64,000 bases of DNA. It comes from Mytilisepta virgata. Taxonomy: Eukaryota > Mollusca > Bivalvia > Mytilida > Mytilidae. A program made the translations under genes and the position numbers. The DNA lies in NCBI GenBank assembly GCA_028015205.1, contig CM051514.1:42362150-42426149 (forward strand), in the 5' to 3' direction. Below the pieces are notes generated by a model, which made no database searches, was not told where the DNA came from, and saw nothing but the letters and a program-made list of their open reading frames with translations. Of the stretch, positions 1 through 12,490 are shown piece by piece; positions within the stretch are counted from its first letter, which is position 1; every line of letters begins with the position of its first letter.

Positions 1-80
1 CAATTTTACATGGTGTACGACATTGGCCATTTTTCTTCTGTGCTCCTTGACAACATTGTCCATTTGCTAATTTGTTATCT

Positions 81-418
81 ATCGTAAGTTCACTTATCAT
101 AACATCCAGTATCGTGTATCCATTCACACTTATCTGAAAGGGAAGGATAAATAGAAGAGTATTATATCGTAAGTTCACTTTTCATTACATTCAGTATCGT
201 GTAACCATTCACACTTATCTGAAAGGGAAGGGTAAATAGAAGAGTATATATCGTAAGTTCACTTTTCATTACATTCAGTATCGTGTGCCCATTCACACTT
301 ATCTGAACGGGAATGGTAAATAGAAGAGTATTATATCGTAAGTTCACTTATCCTTACATCCAGTATCGTGGATTCACTCACATTTATCTAAAAGGGAAGA
401 GTAAATACAAGAGTATTA
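81..418. repeat. 84-85 bp minisatellite, four units (copy A)
   Basis: Units begin with ATCGTAAGTTCACTT at 81, 166, 250 and 335, giving periods of 85, 84 and 85 bp. They end in a degenerate last unit near 418. Each unit contains a block reading CATTCACACTTATCTGAA. Short open frames across it on the minus strand are by-products of the repeat period and not genes. Confidence 0.95.
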
Positions 419-1721
419 CAGTCCAACACACCCGAAGTATTGAAAACAAGATGTAAGATATGCCAGTTGACAGACTATAGAATTGGGAAATCAAAAAATA
501 AAAAGATTCAGCAATTTTACATCATATATTTAAAAGTAGTTCAAGTAATATAAAAGAAACCAACATTTATTTTTTAATTCGTACATTTTTTACATAATTT
601 ATTGTGACAAAATTATAGTCTATCAATGTGTTGCGGACAACGCGATTCCCAGGTTATCACAAAATGCTCTCCGAATTACTTTTTCTGTAGTACAATTGTA
701 GCTATGATGTGTGGTACAAGTTAGCTATTTTATGAGAGCATAAACACAGAAACAAACAAATACACAAACATTAGTGTATTTCAACTAAGCTTGGTAGAGT
801 TGTGCTACCTCCTCTTAACTTTCACGGTTATGTCAATCTGCGATACCCCTCTTTTGTCTTGTATCTGTTTTACTGATGACGTAATGTTTTTCTTGTTCAT
901 AAACAACAAAATGGATAACAGAAGCAGTCAGTAATGAAATACAAATTTTAACGACACCCAACATACTACACCCCGTAATAAAACTAATATAAAAAATAAC
1001 AAAAAAAAACAAACATGAACACAAAAAGAAGTCAAGATTGTCTGACTCGGTACAGACTGTGAACTGTGGTGGGGTTGGATCGGATGATAAATACATACAC
1101 CTTCCCCTTATTTACCCTGACTCTATGGAATACTATAAATGCAAATATAGTATGATTACACACAAGGTGGCAACTCATACGTTATTCCAAAGCCTAGGCT
1201 TTTTACTTGACGTTTTTCACTAAGTCAAGGGTAAATTTCATTAAAATAAAACACAAAATAAGAGTTGAAGCTATATGTTTAGCATTGATTAGCAGTTGGC
1301 CATTAAAAGATACTTATCTTAACAAAGTATGTTTCAAATTTTAACAAGATATATTGAGCACATCGAAGTCGACACGTTTTTTAATTTACCCGAAAATAGC
1401 TAATTTTGTGATTTTTCGTGCATATTTGATTTTGTTATGGACAAGGCGACATAACTCCATAACAACATCTGACTTTGATAAGGTAACAGTACAGAGGAGC
1501 CTTAGGAAGTTTCAGTCTGTTGAGTCTCTTTAGCAACTTCAAACTTTGATCACAGATACAAAGAACTTGGTAATATTTTGTAACCATTTTTCACCATTTT
1601 AGTAACGATGATTTCAGTTTTTTTTAGAATGATTATGAATATTTACACTGGAAACAATAAGAAAATGTTTTCATGTACTTATTAATAAAGTTTAATTTTT
1701 TTTAAGTAGAAAGGCTACAAA
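419..1721. other. No gene seen (copy A; B counterpart 48,529-49,831)
   Basis: AT-rich sequence without a convincing coding frame, splice-bounded exon or tandem repeat. Open frames near 833-1,223 overlap on both strands and have no recognisable family features. Confidence 0.6.
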
Positions 1722-2010
1722 GCCTGTAAAACATAGATTGACGTCCTGGACAGACCCTGGTCCTGACAGAAAAGTTACTCAGACAGGGGTATGTTTCTCT
1801 TCTGTTGCAGCCATCCTTAACAAAGTTTTATGGACGTCATCATGACTTGTTTGACAGATATAAAAAACACCGTTTCCAAAATGAAAAATACTGTTTTATT
1901 TTGTTTGTCTTGTATTCGTTGTTTTCAGGAGGTTGTCAGTTTTTTTCGATTTTCCCCTCCTTCGAATATCCTTTTGGTATATGTATTTCTTGACTTTACT
2001 TATGTTTGCA
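1722..2010 (+). mobile_element. Penelope-like element, 5'-truncated 3' end (copy A)
   Basis: The first part encodes, with frame shifts, the C-terminal end of the reverse transcriptase family seen at 26,257-28,605. Its residues LTKFYGRHHDLFDRYK (near 1,815-1,862) are typical of that family as I know it. It then runs into a shared tail containing GAGGTTGTCAG and TTCGAATATCC followed by TTTGGTAT and TTGACTTTACTT. The same tail ends the copy at 28,605 and, on the minus strand, the copy at 46,349. Truncation at the 5' side with a constant 3' end fits target-primed insertion. The assignment to Penelope-like rather than another retroelement class is from memory of family motifs. Confidence 0.65.
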
Positions 2011-3117
2011 AGAACTACAAAAAATGGTTATACAGTACCTACTAACCCATTTGTTGGAATCGGGTCGCCGGAAGAAGCCATATCGGCGCTCGGAAATCTA
2101 GTAAGATCGTAAAAACACGCTCATATTACAATTAAATCTGATTATATCAATAATGGAGAAAAAATTCCTAAATACGATAAAACAAGATTGCGATCGCACT
2201 CCTATCCCTGTGCATTGGTATAATAAATATTTATAATATTATACAGGTTTTCACTTATTGATGTCTCTCCTCCCTCGAACGAAATTTTACTTTCAAACGC
2301 TTGCTATACAAATTTATAATATATTTTTTTAAATTTCTGTGTAAGGTTAGCGTTTACTTTTTCCACTTGAATACTTGCATTTATTTTTGAAGTACCCTTA
2401 TAGTCATTATAACACAACTGCAACCCTTAGCGCTTTGTGTTGATTTAAGCTATTTATGATAGCTTGTCTTAATTCCTAGTAAATCGGTGTTAAACTTACA
2501 TTTGATAGACATCCAACTCCATACAGAATTAAGAGACATCTGTATAAAAACATGTCGTTCTTCATTTACAGCTGTCCCTTGTACCCGTATTATGTTATGC
2601 AATAAAAACCGTGTTATCACTCACAATATATAAATAAATTTTAACATCGTGTAAAGTTTACTACTGATAATATTTTCATTTTCATTTCAATCACTCATTT
2701 TGGAAAATAAATAGAAATATTGATAGGGATCTTTTTAGCTAAATTAAAAAGATGATGTGAATTGTTTTTGTTATTTTGAAGTTTCATGATTCAGAAGACA
2801 GGAAATAGAGCAGCAGTTAACAGATTGGTTAATTAGCTTCCATCAATTATACTTCGCATACATGATATCATATTCTGATCTTATTTTTCCGTCATAATTT
2901 ATTCATTTCCTTATTATTTATAGCAATTTTGAAAACACGTTATATTATTCCACTATATATATTAATTCATAGCAGTGTACATATGTTATTGGTTGAGACT
3001 CTCCCATATGATATTGAACAAAACATCGTATTTCCCTCTCAGATTCGTGTTTCACCATCAGATCCCAGTTATTCGAAATGCTAGGGATTTTAGTGGAATA
3101 AATCATTAATTTCCCGT
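2011..3117. other. No gene seen (copy A; B counterpart 50,120-51,225)
   Basis: AT-rich, with no long open frame on either strand and no clear repeat structure. I see nothing supportable here. Confidence 0.6.
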
Positions 3118-3233
3118 GCATTATTGAAATGTGAAAATTTGTTCACACTCTAAAAGTCATGTTTCCCTCGGGCAAGCCCTGGGGAAACATTACTTTCCTC
3201 GGGTAAACAAATCTTCATATTTCACTAATGCAA
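3118..3233. mobile_element. Short fold-back (MITE-like) element, copy A
   Basis: The left arm begins TGCATTATTGAAATGTGAA and the right arm ends with its imperfect inverse complement (…TTCATATTTCACTAATGCA). The central part contains a second inverted pair around CCCTCGGGCAAGCCCTGGGG. The whole stretch folds into one hairpin of about 116 bp. There is no coding capacity. Confidence 0.75.
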
Positions 3234-4179
3234 AGGAAATAAATGTATAGTTCCTAATAAAACATTAACGCCTTTATTCTGTAGCCCCAATATAGCCGAC
3301 TACTCGTTCATTAAAAGTTTAACTAACATTTTTAATGAAATTTATCAATCTGTAATCACAAAATAAATATGACAAGTATTATCATAGGTTTACGTTGCAA
3401 TATGTTATCATATATGACATTGTACTAACGAATTAACCGATATTTATTTTGTGTATAAATAAGTACATATAACTGTCATAACTGTAAAAGCAAGAGACTT
3501 CCAAAACAATCATATATTCAGAAAGTGATTGTTGCACGACAAAGGGCCATTTGAGCTATTGCCATCACTTGATTATCATTATAAACTTTCTTTTAAAGAT
3601 CTTATCCTCTGACACAACTGGGCCAAAACAAGGTAGCTATGGTCCTTAGGTGGTCTTCTGGTAGAATGTATATATATCCGATGATCCTAGGCTGCCTGCC
3701 ATCCAAAATGTCCACAAGAGCCGAACATAGTTTAACATACGCCCCTAAGGGAAATTTATTAATGATCTTTTATAACAAATATGCGAAAAGATCGTTAGTT
3801 ACATTAAGCATGAAATACAGTAGTCGAGAAAAATATGAATAACTCAAGAAAAACTCGCAATGCGACTTTTCCTCTTTAAATAAAAAATCATAATGTTATT
3901 ATATATAAAAAATAAAAGAGCTGTAATTTTAGAGCTTAGACATAACCCGGCTCAAAGAAATAGGTCCAAAACTTAAGATGGAATGGTTTAACATGAATTT
4001 AATGTGACACCGGTACATAAGTCGGTATACATCCTTAAAACCAACCATAATTATTCTTCATACCATTTATAAAATAATTGTTGCCCATCAATGCTGAACC
4101 TTTTTTCATATAGTGAAAAATCGGGCAGCATTATTTGATAGGAAGTAAATGTATATGTTCCGAAAGTAAAAAATGTTAA
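3234..4179. other. No gene seen (copy A; B counterpart 51,342-52,290)
   Basis: The 67-codon open frame at 3,639-3,842 is identical in copy B, but the surrounding non-coding DNA is equally conserved, so this gives no support for coding. No family is recognised. Confidence 0.55.
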
Positions 4180-4600
4180 CTCACTATACGACTCATCATG
4201 GTCATGTTTCACACCAATAGTGAATTGTTTGTAGCCTATAGTTGCTAAACATTTAGCGAACAAAAAATTCCATAAGCCATATGGTGAACAAAGTACGGCT
4301 GCAGCGTCAAACAGGAAGTAGATGTGCCACACTATCAAAATCGGTAAACACTTTACAACTCATTATGGTAATGCTTCTCACCAGCTTTGACTTAGTTGTG
4401 ACCTGTAGTTAGTGAGAATTTTACGACCAAAAATTTGCATAGGCCATAAATTTATTCGCCGCAGCATCAAACAGGAAGTAGATGTGGCACAGTTATAAAA
4501 TCGGTAAGCACTTTAGAACTCATCATGTTCATGCTTTATACCAACTTTGAATTAATTGTAACTTGTAGCTGCTGAGAAATTTGCGACAGAACATTTCGTG
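4180..4600. repeat. Degenerate ~160 bp tandem repeat (copy A)
   Basis: Two and a half diverged units. The block AACAGGAAGTAGATGTG occurs at about 4,310 and 4,470. The blocks ACTCATCATGGTCATG and a variant of TGTAACCTGTAGCTGCTGAG each recur with the same spacing. The last unit is cut off near 4,600 at a run reading GATGGACAGACGGATAG. The minus-strand open frame at 4,051-4,338 lies across the repeat and is not treated as a gene. Confidence 0.75.
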
Positions 4601-4934
4601 ATGGACAGACGGATAGAAATACTTTTTAGTTTTTGATTTGGAATCAGGGCCTCGGAAAACCTGAAAGTTCTTTTGTTTCTATTTAGACAAATTCCACACA
4701 ATTATGTGGCTATATAAACGTAGACTACTGGTTCTTACACGGGTTCAAGGTGAAGACTGGACAATTTTCAGAAGTAAACCAGTACATACCCACTTCTTCG
4801 ATACGGGTATAATTAAACCGTTAAACTCCCATTTGCTTATATTTGGACAGATGTAATATTTCAACATTTGGGCTTTAAAAAATTCGGTGTTTTAAATTTG
4901 TATAAGCTGTGTGGTACAAATATTAAAATAAAGA

Positions 4935-5487
4935 GGACAAATATACTTAAGGAGAAATCCAAAAAACGTTATCCGTTAGATAGACAAAACCCGAGAATAC
5001 AAATGAACAACCACAAGCACAACAATTAAACACTGAAAACTAAAAAAATAATGAACAACACGAACTTCTATAAAAACCAGGAGTGAACTCAGGTGCTCCG
5101 GAAGGGTAAGCAGTTCCTCCTCAGTATACGGCACGCGTTGTGAAGTTCAACAAAGTCAATCCAGTGGTAGTCACAAATCGGTGTACGTACGTGAAATGTT
5201 ACGACAGTGGGAACAAGTCCAATAAATTTCGTAATATTTCACGTAACTCCACCGATTTGTCACTATCACCGGATTGACGTTGTTGTCGTATACGGATCAG
5301 AAACTGCTTACCCTGCCGGTGCCCCTGAGTTCACTCTTGGTTTTTATAGGAGTTTGTGTTGTTCGTTGTTTTTTTTTTTTAGTTTTAAGTGTTTTATTTG
5401 TTGTGCTTGTGTTTGTTCATTTGTCTTCCAGCGTTTGTGTGTCTACTGGATTTAGTTTTTTTGTTTGCTCAATAGGTTTATATGTCC
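4935..5487. mobile_element. Long near-palindromic fold-back element, copy A
   Basis: Almost the entire 550 bp is one inverted repeat. Left-arm segments such as ACGAACTTCTATAAAAACC, GAGTGAACTCAGGTGC and AAGGGTAAGCAGTT reappear reverse-complemented in the right arm at 5,295-5,375. The inner parts pair too: GTCACAAATCGGTG near 5,170 with CACCGATTTGTCAC near 5,250. The loop is only about 24 bp, near 5,207-5,230. Arms are about 85% identical by eye. There is no transposase frame. The two overlapping plus-strand open frames at 5,207-5,492 are translations of the right arm. Pieces related to the arms also occur near 24,010, 31,070, 45,560 and 46,480. Confidence 0.85.
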
Positions 5488-6838
5488 CTTAAGCAATTAA
5501 AAAAAAAGTTTTTTATATTTTATAAATAGATAATATAAAGTATATCTAAGTGACTCGTTATAAAACTAAAGGATATGTTCAATTTGTTTTTCTCCCCTTC
5601 ACATTTCTTATCTGTGTATTGTTAGTCATGACTGGCACTGAAAAAGTGTGGATGATAGGGCGGCCTTCATTTTTTCGATAACTACAGAAGGGTCTGGATT
5701 CAAATATTTTTTGTTTTTAATTCGGAATCCTGGCGGCGGAAAGCTTTAACGTTCATTTTTTTTCTGTTTTGTCAAATGTTTATATGCAAAAATGTTGCGC
5801 AATTATGTGCCCATATAAACATAGACTAAAAGGTTCTTACACGAGTTCAAGTTTATTGTGCGTTTTTTATTCTTTTAGTAATATATGTATCCTTATCGCT
5901 TTTCTTTGTTGTGTTCCATTCTCCTGACTTTTCTTTTCCCTGGACGTCGAATTTGTGGACTTTTCCCACTGTTTTGTCGCTTCGGTATTCTTTGTCGATA
6001 TTATAAAACAGTAATTAAGGGAAGACAGTTTTATTAAAATGTTGATAAAATATATAGAACGAAAAGAACAATGCCCCATTTTCTTATATTTATAATTACA
6101 ATCATTACATGTACAAATTAACCCGGAATATCTTCTTTATCATTTTTATTATATACCATCTAAACAAAATTAATATAAATCAAGCCACGAATGCGGACAT
6201 CTTTATGAATAAAATGTGAAAAATGCCTAAAATATTGAAGAAATAATTTTGTTGACAAACGTTCTGGGCCGCAAGAAGCTTTAATCTCTAAAGTTGACTT
6301 ATATGGTATGCTGAAAGAAAATGAAAGTGTAAATAAAACAATTAATACAATAAATTATATATACTCGTGCGTCACATTTGAGGGTATTCGGTGTATAAAT
6401 CTCTTCCATCTTGTCTTGTTGACCAATACAATGCAGCTATGTAGTCTCGTCATAACGACATGCAGCACAAAACAACGATGGAATTTGTAGTATGACATTT
6501 ATTTTAAATATCTAATGGTTTTCGGTATTTTAGTGATACATCGACAAACTGTGTCCAGGATAGAGCCTAAAGGATGACTGTCTTCAAGAAAGACCAGTTA
6601 CATATCAGAGGATCGTACAGGAGGACATGAACAAGAGTGAAAAAGAAAATAAAGCGTCATTCACGATAAACGAAGAATAAAAATCTGATTTGACCTTATG
6701 TTTTTATCAATTTGTACGAAGCATTGAATACTTTGTATACTGTCAAATTTAATGTGAAGTACTTTATATTTATACCGTCTTATAATCTTGCGTAAAATAA
6801 TAATAAGATTTTAGTTAACGAATATGAAAATCAGGTAC

Positions 6839-6986
6839 CTGTAGTTGACTTCTATATCCTTGTATTCCAGATTTATCGTTTCATCACTGCAAATATACCG
6901 TTCCGTAAAGATTTTTACTGAAGAGATTACATTCTTGATTGCACGTTTTCTGAGTGCACTTGGATCAAGTTGTAATTGGATAATAT
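6839..6986 (-). pseudogene. Copy A of 148-bp exon downstream of EGF exon (still open)
   Basis: On the minus strand a 148-bp segment is bounded by an acceptor (…TTTTATAG) and a donor (ACAG/GTACCTG). It has exactly the same length, splice phases and about 85-90% of the residues of the exon at 32,196-32,343. Shared residues include QLQLDP, LRKRAIKNV, ERYICSDETINLEY and an ending EVNY. It contains no stop. It is labelled pseudogene because the EGF exon upstream of it in this copy carries three in-frame stops and is truncated. It could still be an exon of some shorter transcript. Confidence 0.6.
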
Positions 6987-7919
6987 CTATAAAATTAAAA
7001 TGCAACAAACGTTATATCTGATTTTTGTGAATCAATCAATCATTAAATAACTAAACTATATCGAGATTAAAAATTCGGGATAAAAATCTACAACTCCTTT
7101 GCCACGATTATCTCAATAAACGACGTTTGTCATTCTGAAAATGTTGCTTTGAGATAATTGAGCGTTATTCCATTACAGTAAGGATTCTTTATTGGAAATA
7201 AAATCTTGAATATACCAAATACTACCTCAAATATTTAATGAATTTCTATGACCAACGAGTGTAGGAATAAAGTTTTTGTGGAAGTATAATCGACTTTAAG
7301 AGTTCTTTCAGGTATGTCTTTTGAATAGCTACATAGAAAGGTTGATTTGGCAGTCAAATAAAGTGTGTCAAATATTTTTATTTGACATTCGTTTAGTAAA
7401 ATTGTTTTTATTCCCATGCACCTTTATCGTTATTTGCAATGAAAGTTTTTTTTGTTTTCGGATTCACAGTTTTCTCCCAGGATGACGCGCCAAAAACTGA
7501 CCTTTCCAAATAAGCTGGAAATGCGCTATTTTGTTAACTTTGTCAGATAAAAGATAACAAATCATTGCTGCAGGATAAACACAATATATTTAAATTGTTG
7601 GAAAAATATACATTTATTTTCTGCCCTCTGCGAAAGAGACGAGAAAAGCTCTACAAACCCCACATTCCCATACGTTTCTAAGGCTCATGAAAATTTAATA
7701 TATCTATATATAGCATATATTTAGAGTAAAATACATACTTTCTAAATATGCATTATACATGATTTTGCAAGACCTGTATCACCTACCCTATATTGCATAC
7801 TCTATATCGCACCCCTAAATCTATATCGAATACTGTATATCGCACTCCTACTCGTAACACTTTTATTCTGTTCGTGTGTAAAACGATGGTCCATTGTTGA
7901 ACTATACTAGTATAATATA

Positions 7920-8062
7920 AAGAATAAAACATGGTCAAACCTATATCATATACTATATCAACCCCTCGACAAATATCACACCCTTGGGCCAGTCCCTCGG
8001 GGTGACATTGGGTACTCGGGTTGATATAACATGTGATATAGGTTTGGCCATGTATTATTCTC
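7920..8062. mobile_element. Fold-back MITE, copy A
   Basis: The left arm AGAATAAAACATGGTCAAAC, continuing CTATATCAT…TATATCAACCC, pairs with GGGTTGATATAACATG…GATATAGG and TTTGGCCATGTATTATTC on the right. Arms are about 45 bp. The centre contains a shorter inner hairpin around CTTGGGCCAGTCCCTCGGG. It sits in what would be the intron between the two decayed EGF-gene exons and is absent from the intact gene's intron. Confidence 0.8.
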
Positions 8063-8562
8063 CATATATATATTCCAACAATTTATATATATCGCATCAT
8101 CATTGTATGAGAGTCGTCAAGACGATAATGAATACCTCGTAATATATATGCATGTAATCTTTATAGTAACCGATTATGTCTGTCGGTGAAATTCGATTAA
8201 TTCAAAAAGTTATTTACTGGCATGATTCATTACTTTAATACCTTTACATTTTCCGTTCAAAATTAGTCAAAAATTTACCAGAAATTTCTGAGGGCCTTCC
8301 TTTTGATGCAGAGGTAACCCTTAGCTGAGTTTGGATTCCTGTTTGTTTTAATTGTTATTGGGTTTTGATGGTTGCCCTTATTAATTCATCATTATATCTT
8401 TAACCGGATTTGTAACATTGTGATCTTGATCACTGCTGATGATTTGTCAGTCAACGAAATAGCCATACAGTGCATCAAATTTAATCGATATTTTGTGATA
8501 CATTTTATTACTTGAAGGTAGGTCTTTTGGACTTTCCTAATACCTTTATACGTTATACCTAC

Positions 8563-9438
8563 CATCTTTCTCTTGGCTTTCAGATTTGTGACTTTGCCAT
8601 AGACACCTATATCCACCAATACTATTCTGGCAGTGGGATCCAGCAGTACATGTACTCCACTTACATTCATCAATATTGTGTTCACACTGCCGACCAACCC
8701 AACCCCCTGTACAGTGACTGTAGTATCCATATTGGATAATTACACATGAACCATTGTGATGACATGGCGAGGATGCGCACCAGTCTATTTTGGTTTCACA
8801 CGATTCACCTGTATAACCAATGTCACCAATACATGTATAATTATAATCCCCATTTACACAGATCGCGCCAATCAGACAAGCGTCACGGTAGCAGTGATCA
8901 TATATTTCACAATTAAGACCAATGTAACTATCATTACATACACATTTTTAGTTTTTTTCCTCGTTTAGACATCTTCCAGAATTAATACAAGGACTGGAAT
9001 AACAAAAATTAAATTCAATGCAATTCTGTCCTTCCCATTCATTCTGACAGTTACAAGAATATGAAAAATGTTGGTTAATACAAGTTGCATTATTCTCACA
9101 TGGGATAGAGGAGCAGAAATCTTCATACTGACAGAACTCTCCTTACCAACCATTTCGACAATTACAGCTGTAACACAAATTGTGTTCAATGCAGTGCCCA
9201 TCATGCTGACACGGAGAACTATTAAAAGGATGAAAGTGACATTTATATCCGTCCTCTTTGCTAGTACAGTTTATCAAAAGTTTGCAAGGACGGCTGTAAC
9301 AAAAGTCTTGTTTCTCACAATATTTTCATACCGATCCAGGAACACAGGTGCAGATCGGACCGGAATAAGAAGATGTACATGAACCGCTGTTATAACAACA
9401 AATTGATGAACAGTTTAAACAATTGTATCCGCTGTTTG
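8563..9438 (-). pseudogene. Decayed, truncated EGF-repeat exon (copy A)
   Basis: The minus strand encodes the last six to seven EGF-like units of the exon at 33,365-36,874, in the same order. It ends at the same splice donor (ATG/GTAGGT). Homology stops abruptly near 9,438, inside an EGF unit, so the 5' part of the gene is missing. Three in-frame stops occur, at about 9,326-9,328, 9,143-9,145 and 8,948-8,950. Some cysteines are replaced, for example a glycine for a cysteine in the unit reading CIGDIGYTGE. All three stops are shared with copy B, so the decay preceded the A/B duplication. Plus-strand open frames here are shadows. Confidence 0.9.
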
Positions 9439-9759
9439 TACATGGAATTGCGTAAAATCTTTGATACCAATGTTGATGCATATGATATGTATAGGTCGTC
9501 GATTTACGACTCATCAGTTCTGTCACAAGACGATACTAAATTGCAAAACTAACTGTCTAATCCATTTGTTTTTTAGAAATAAAATATATTTAAACTTAAA
9601 CCAAATTTTATGAGATTGATATGGCACAATCACGTAACTGTCCCATATTTCCATCCCCACGAAAAGATATGCTGTATTTAAACGGTACATCCAGAGTTTG
9701 AAAAGTGCAAGTTGTATTTCCCCGAAAGTTTAAGGTAGGTCCGCATACATTTGTAGCTC

Positions 9760-11377
9760 GAGCTAAGTACACTTATCCTTCTTAAAAGCACTTAGCCCGT
9801 ATAGGAAGTGATTTGCATTATCTTTTTAACATTTGAATAATTAAAAAGCACAAAAACATACTATGTTAACTTTCGGTATATGCATTTTTAGATATAACGA
9901 AGATATTTCAAATAATTATTTCCAAATCAATGGGCCATGAAAGGGCATTTGAATTACAATAAACCAGTACATAGAGAAAGAAAAAAAGACAATTAAACAT
10001 TGGAGATGATTAGACAATATATATTGAATTAAATAATATGGCAAAAAAGTGTTGGGGAGAGAAGCTGGACTAAGGGAGATAACTCAATTTGTTTTATCCG
10101 TATTATGCTTTTTCCTTATATCATAGTTTAAATCTATATAATCACGTAGTGATGAAATAAAATTTACATCATCATTTACCATTATCCATATAAATAAATC
10201 ATGTAATTCTAATGACCTTAAGTTAGGGTATCTTGAAAAAAGTTACTTAACACGAGCCGAATTCCGTCAAGGTATCACCTAGATTAATTACCTAAGGAAG
10301 CTGAACGTATAAACAATTATTACCTTGATATTTCCAATCAATTGTAAATTGGGAATTTAAACTTTCTTTCATCTTTAAATTATCGCTTAAAATATTTGGT
10401 TACTGATTTACACGTAGGGTTTCTTCCGACAAAAGCAGTGAAAAGAATTTTCTTAAGTTTCAGTAATTAAACACAAAATGATCTAACACCCCAAAAAATT
10501 TACTACACCATTAATTCTGTAAGTTGCTATTCTGTAAATTCAGAAATTATTGCGTCATTTATTATTGCGATTTTGTCATTTTAGACCAAAATGCGATTTT
10601 TTTGTTGTTGCAATATTGAGAAAAACGCCGCTTCGTTCATATAAAAAATTCCAAAATGCGAGTTTAAATTATTGCGATAGCCCTGTCGCATTTTTTGCAA
10701 TAATAAAAACACCGCAATAATTTCAGAATTTACAGTAATACTTTCAATTTTGAAGCTGTGGTGTACTTAGGGTTCAGTGAAACCCATTATTCCAAACTTT
10801 GAGATGCCTAATTATTTAAGTTATCTTTTGTTATAAAGTATACATTTAATACAGATTATATTATGTAAAATTTCAAAATAAGAATATTTCGTTAGTCATT
10901 TGTTTTTATTCAGAATATAAAAAAAGATAAAACAAATTTTCAATGACTCTTGTTTTTGAAATGCGATTCTTCATAACATATTATTTAAAATTGCAAAATA
11001 TTTGTTAGACGTTGTTTTTTTTTCAGAATGAAAAAAAAAATGATGAAATAAATGTACAACGATATGCGACTGAAATGTGATTTTTCATGATAAATTCCAT
11101 ATAATTCTGTCATGAAACATTTAATAAGTGACTACAATAGATGGCAAAATCCTTGCCAGTCTGGTGGTTAATAGATTAATTAATTACACTGGATGATTAG
11201 TTGACAGAATTTCGGCACGTGTCAAGAAAAAGTGTAAAAACTTTATAAAAATTCAGGAACCATATTTTAATTTATTGCTTTTTAGGATGTATTTATTGCA
11301 AAACTGTAAAATTAAACTAAACATTTCAAATTTAATACGGGCTAAGTGACTTTCATAGGGCTAATTGCACTTAGCTC
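9760..11377. mobile_element. 1.6-kb non-coding element with ~44-bp terminal inverted repeats, copy A
   Basis: The left end reads GAGCTAAGTACACTTATCC and continues to GCACTTAGCCCGTATA. The right end, reverse-complemented, reads GAGCTAAGTGCAATTAGCC and continues to TCACTTAGCCCGTATT. The pairing is about 65-70% over 44 bp, strongest at both edges. The interior has no open frame of transposase size and hosts a second MITE at 10,528-10,737. It is a candidate non-autonomous DNA transposon. No target duplication could be resolved. Confidence 0.55.
10528..10737. mobile_element. ~210-bp MITE, TA-flanked, copy A
   Basis: The left end TCTGTAAATTCAGAAATTAT continues TGCG, and the right end is its near-exact inverse (CGCAATAATTTCAGAATTTA, continuing CAG). 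Both are flanked by TA, as expected of Tc1/mariner-type insertion. The interior repeats short blocks such as TTGCGA and ATGCGA. It is nested within the 1.6-kb TIR element. Confidence 0.85.
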
Positions 11378-12490
11378 CGGTTATGCAGTGTTTAAACGGA
11401 TCCAAAAGTCGATCTTCAGTTCCAAATAATTTTGTACATAGATTCCTCTGACATCACAAAGACTGTTTTTTTAATTGTCTTGGACCGTTGGACGTTCGAT
11501 AAGAAATATTGCCACAGAAAAGTTTTTAACTCTTTCGAAAAAAAATTAAATATGATGGAAAAATATCAAATCTCAAATATAAAGGTTAATCTCCCTGTCG
11601 GTAAAGGTTTTATTTCTGCAACAAGAGTGTTCGCAATTTATTGGAAAAAAAACACACACACACGAAATATTAGAAAAATTCCCTTACTTCTTTATTCGGG
11701 TACATCATTTGAACTAGTGACTGAGTTCAAACCTATGTCATGTATGTGAAGAAATATAAGATAATGCGTCGAAATCTACTTTCTTAACTTTTCTTGCAAT
11801 GTGTATAATTTATAGCGTACACATGCATGTTTTGATTATGTCTAATTATCTTGGGACATGATTTACACACAAGATATACCTTATGGAGGGATTGACAAAA
11901 TTGTGAATATACACAGGTGTCAAGGCGATGAGTTTATCTCAGCATTCTTATATATATATCTATAATACTAAATTTACGAATTAGCCGAATAGGCGGCAAA
12001 ACGCGTGGTTCAAAATAAACGATGTATGGTTCAGATTATAAAGGTTATTATCGGATTTGACAATCTGCATTTATAAATTTCAACTGCAGTTTTGTTTATC
12101 TGCAAATGGAATTTGTATGCACTTTTCCTATATGAATTCTCCCAACATATCCCTTAGAAGGTTCTCGAATGCATCATTTTAACACATTGATTTAAATAAA
12201 CAAGAATGCACATATTTTAAATGTATTTCTGTTTGAAATTACGGAAGAAGAATAGAACTAATTAAAAACATTCTCCTTCGAATGGGATGTTTCCGCTTCA
12301 TGTATTCAGGATTGTTTTTCTACAATAACGCAATTTCTCCTAATTGTAAAGGCTATGAACTTTCAAGATTATATGAAGAAGTAAGGTAAAGTTCAGAGGA
12401 ATTCCTAACTTAGTTGGTTTTTTGGATTGCTCGGTTGTTTACATTGCACAAAGTGATTAAACCAACAATTATCTATTTTTACATTATTTG

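Noticed and set aside
11432..11749. 105-codon plus frame, also in copy B (59,548-59,868)
   Set aside because: It crosses an AC microsatellite of different length in the two copies, and the C-terminal residues differ accordingly. No homology is recognised.
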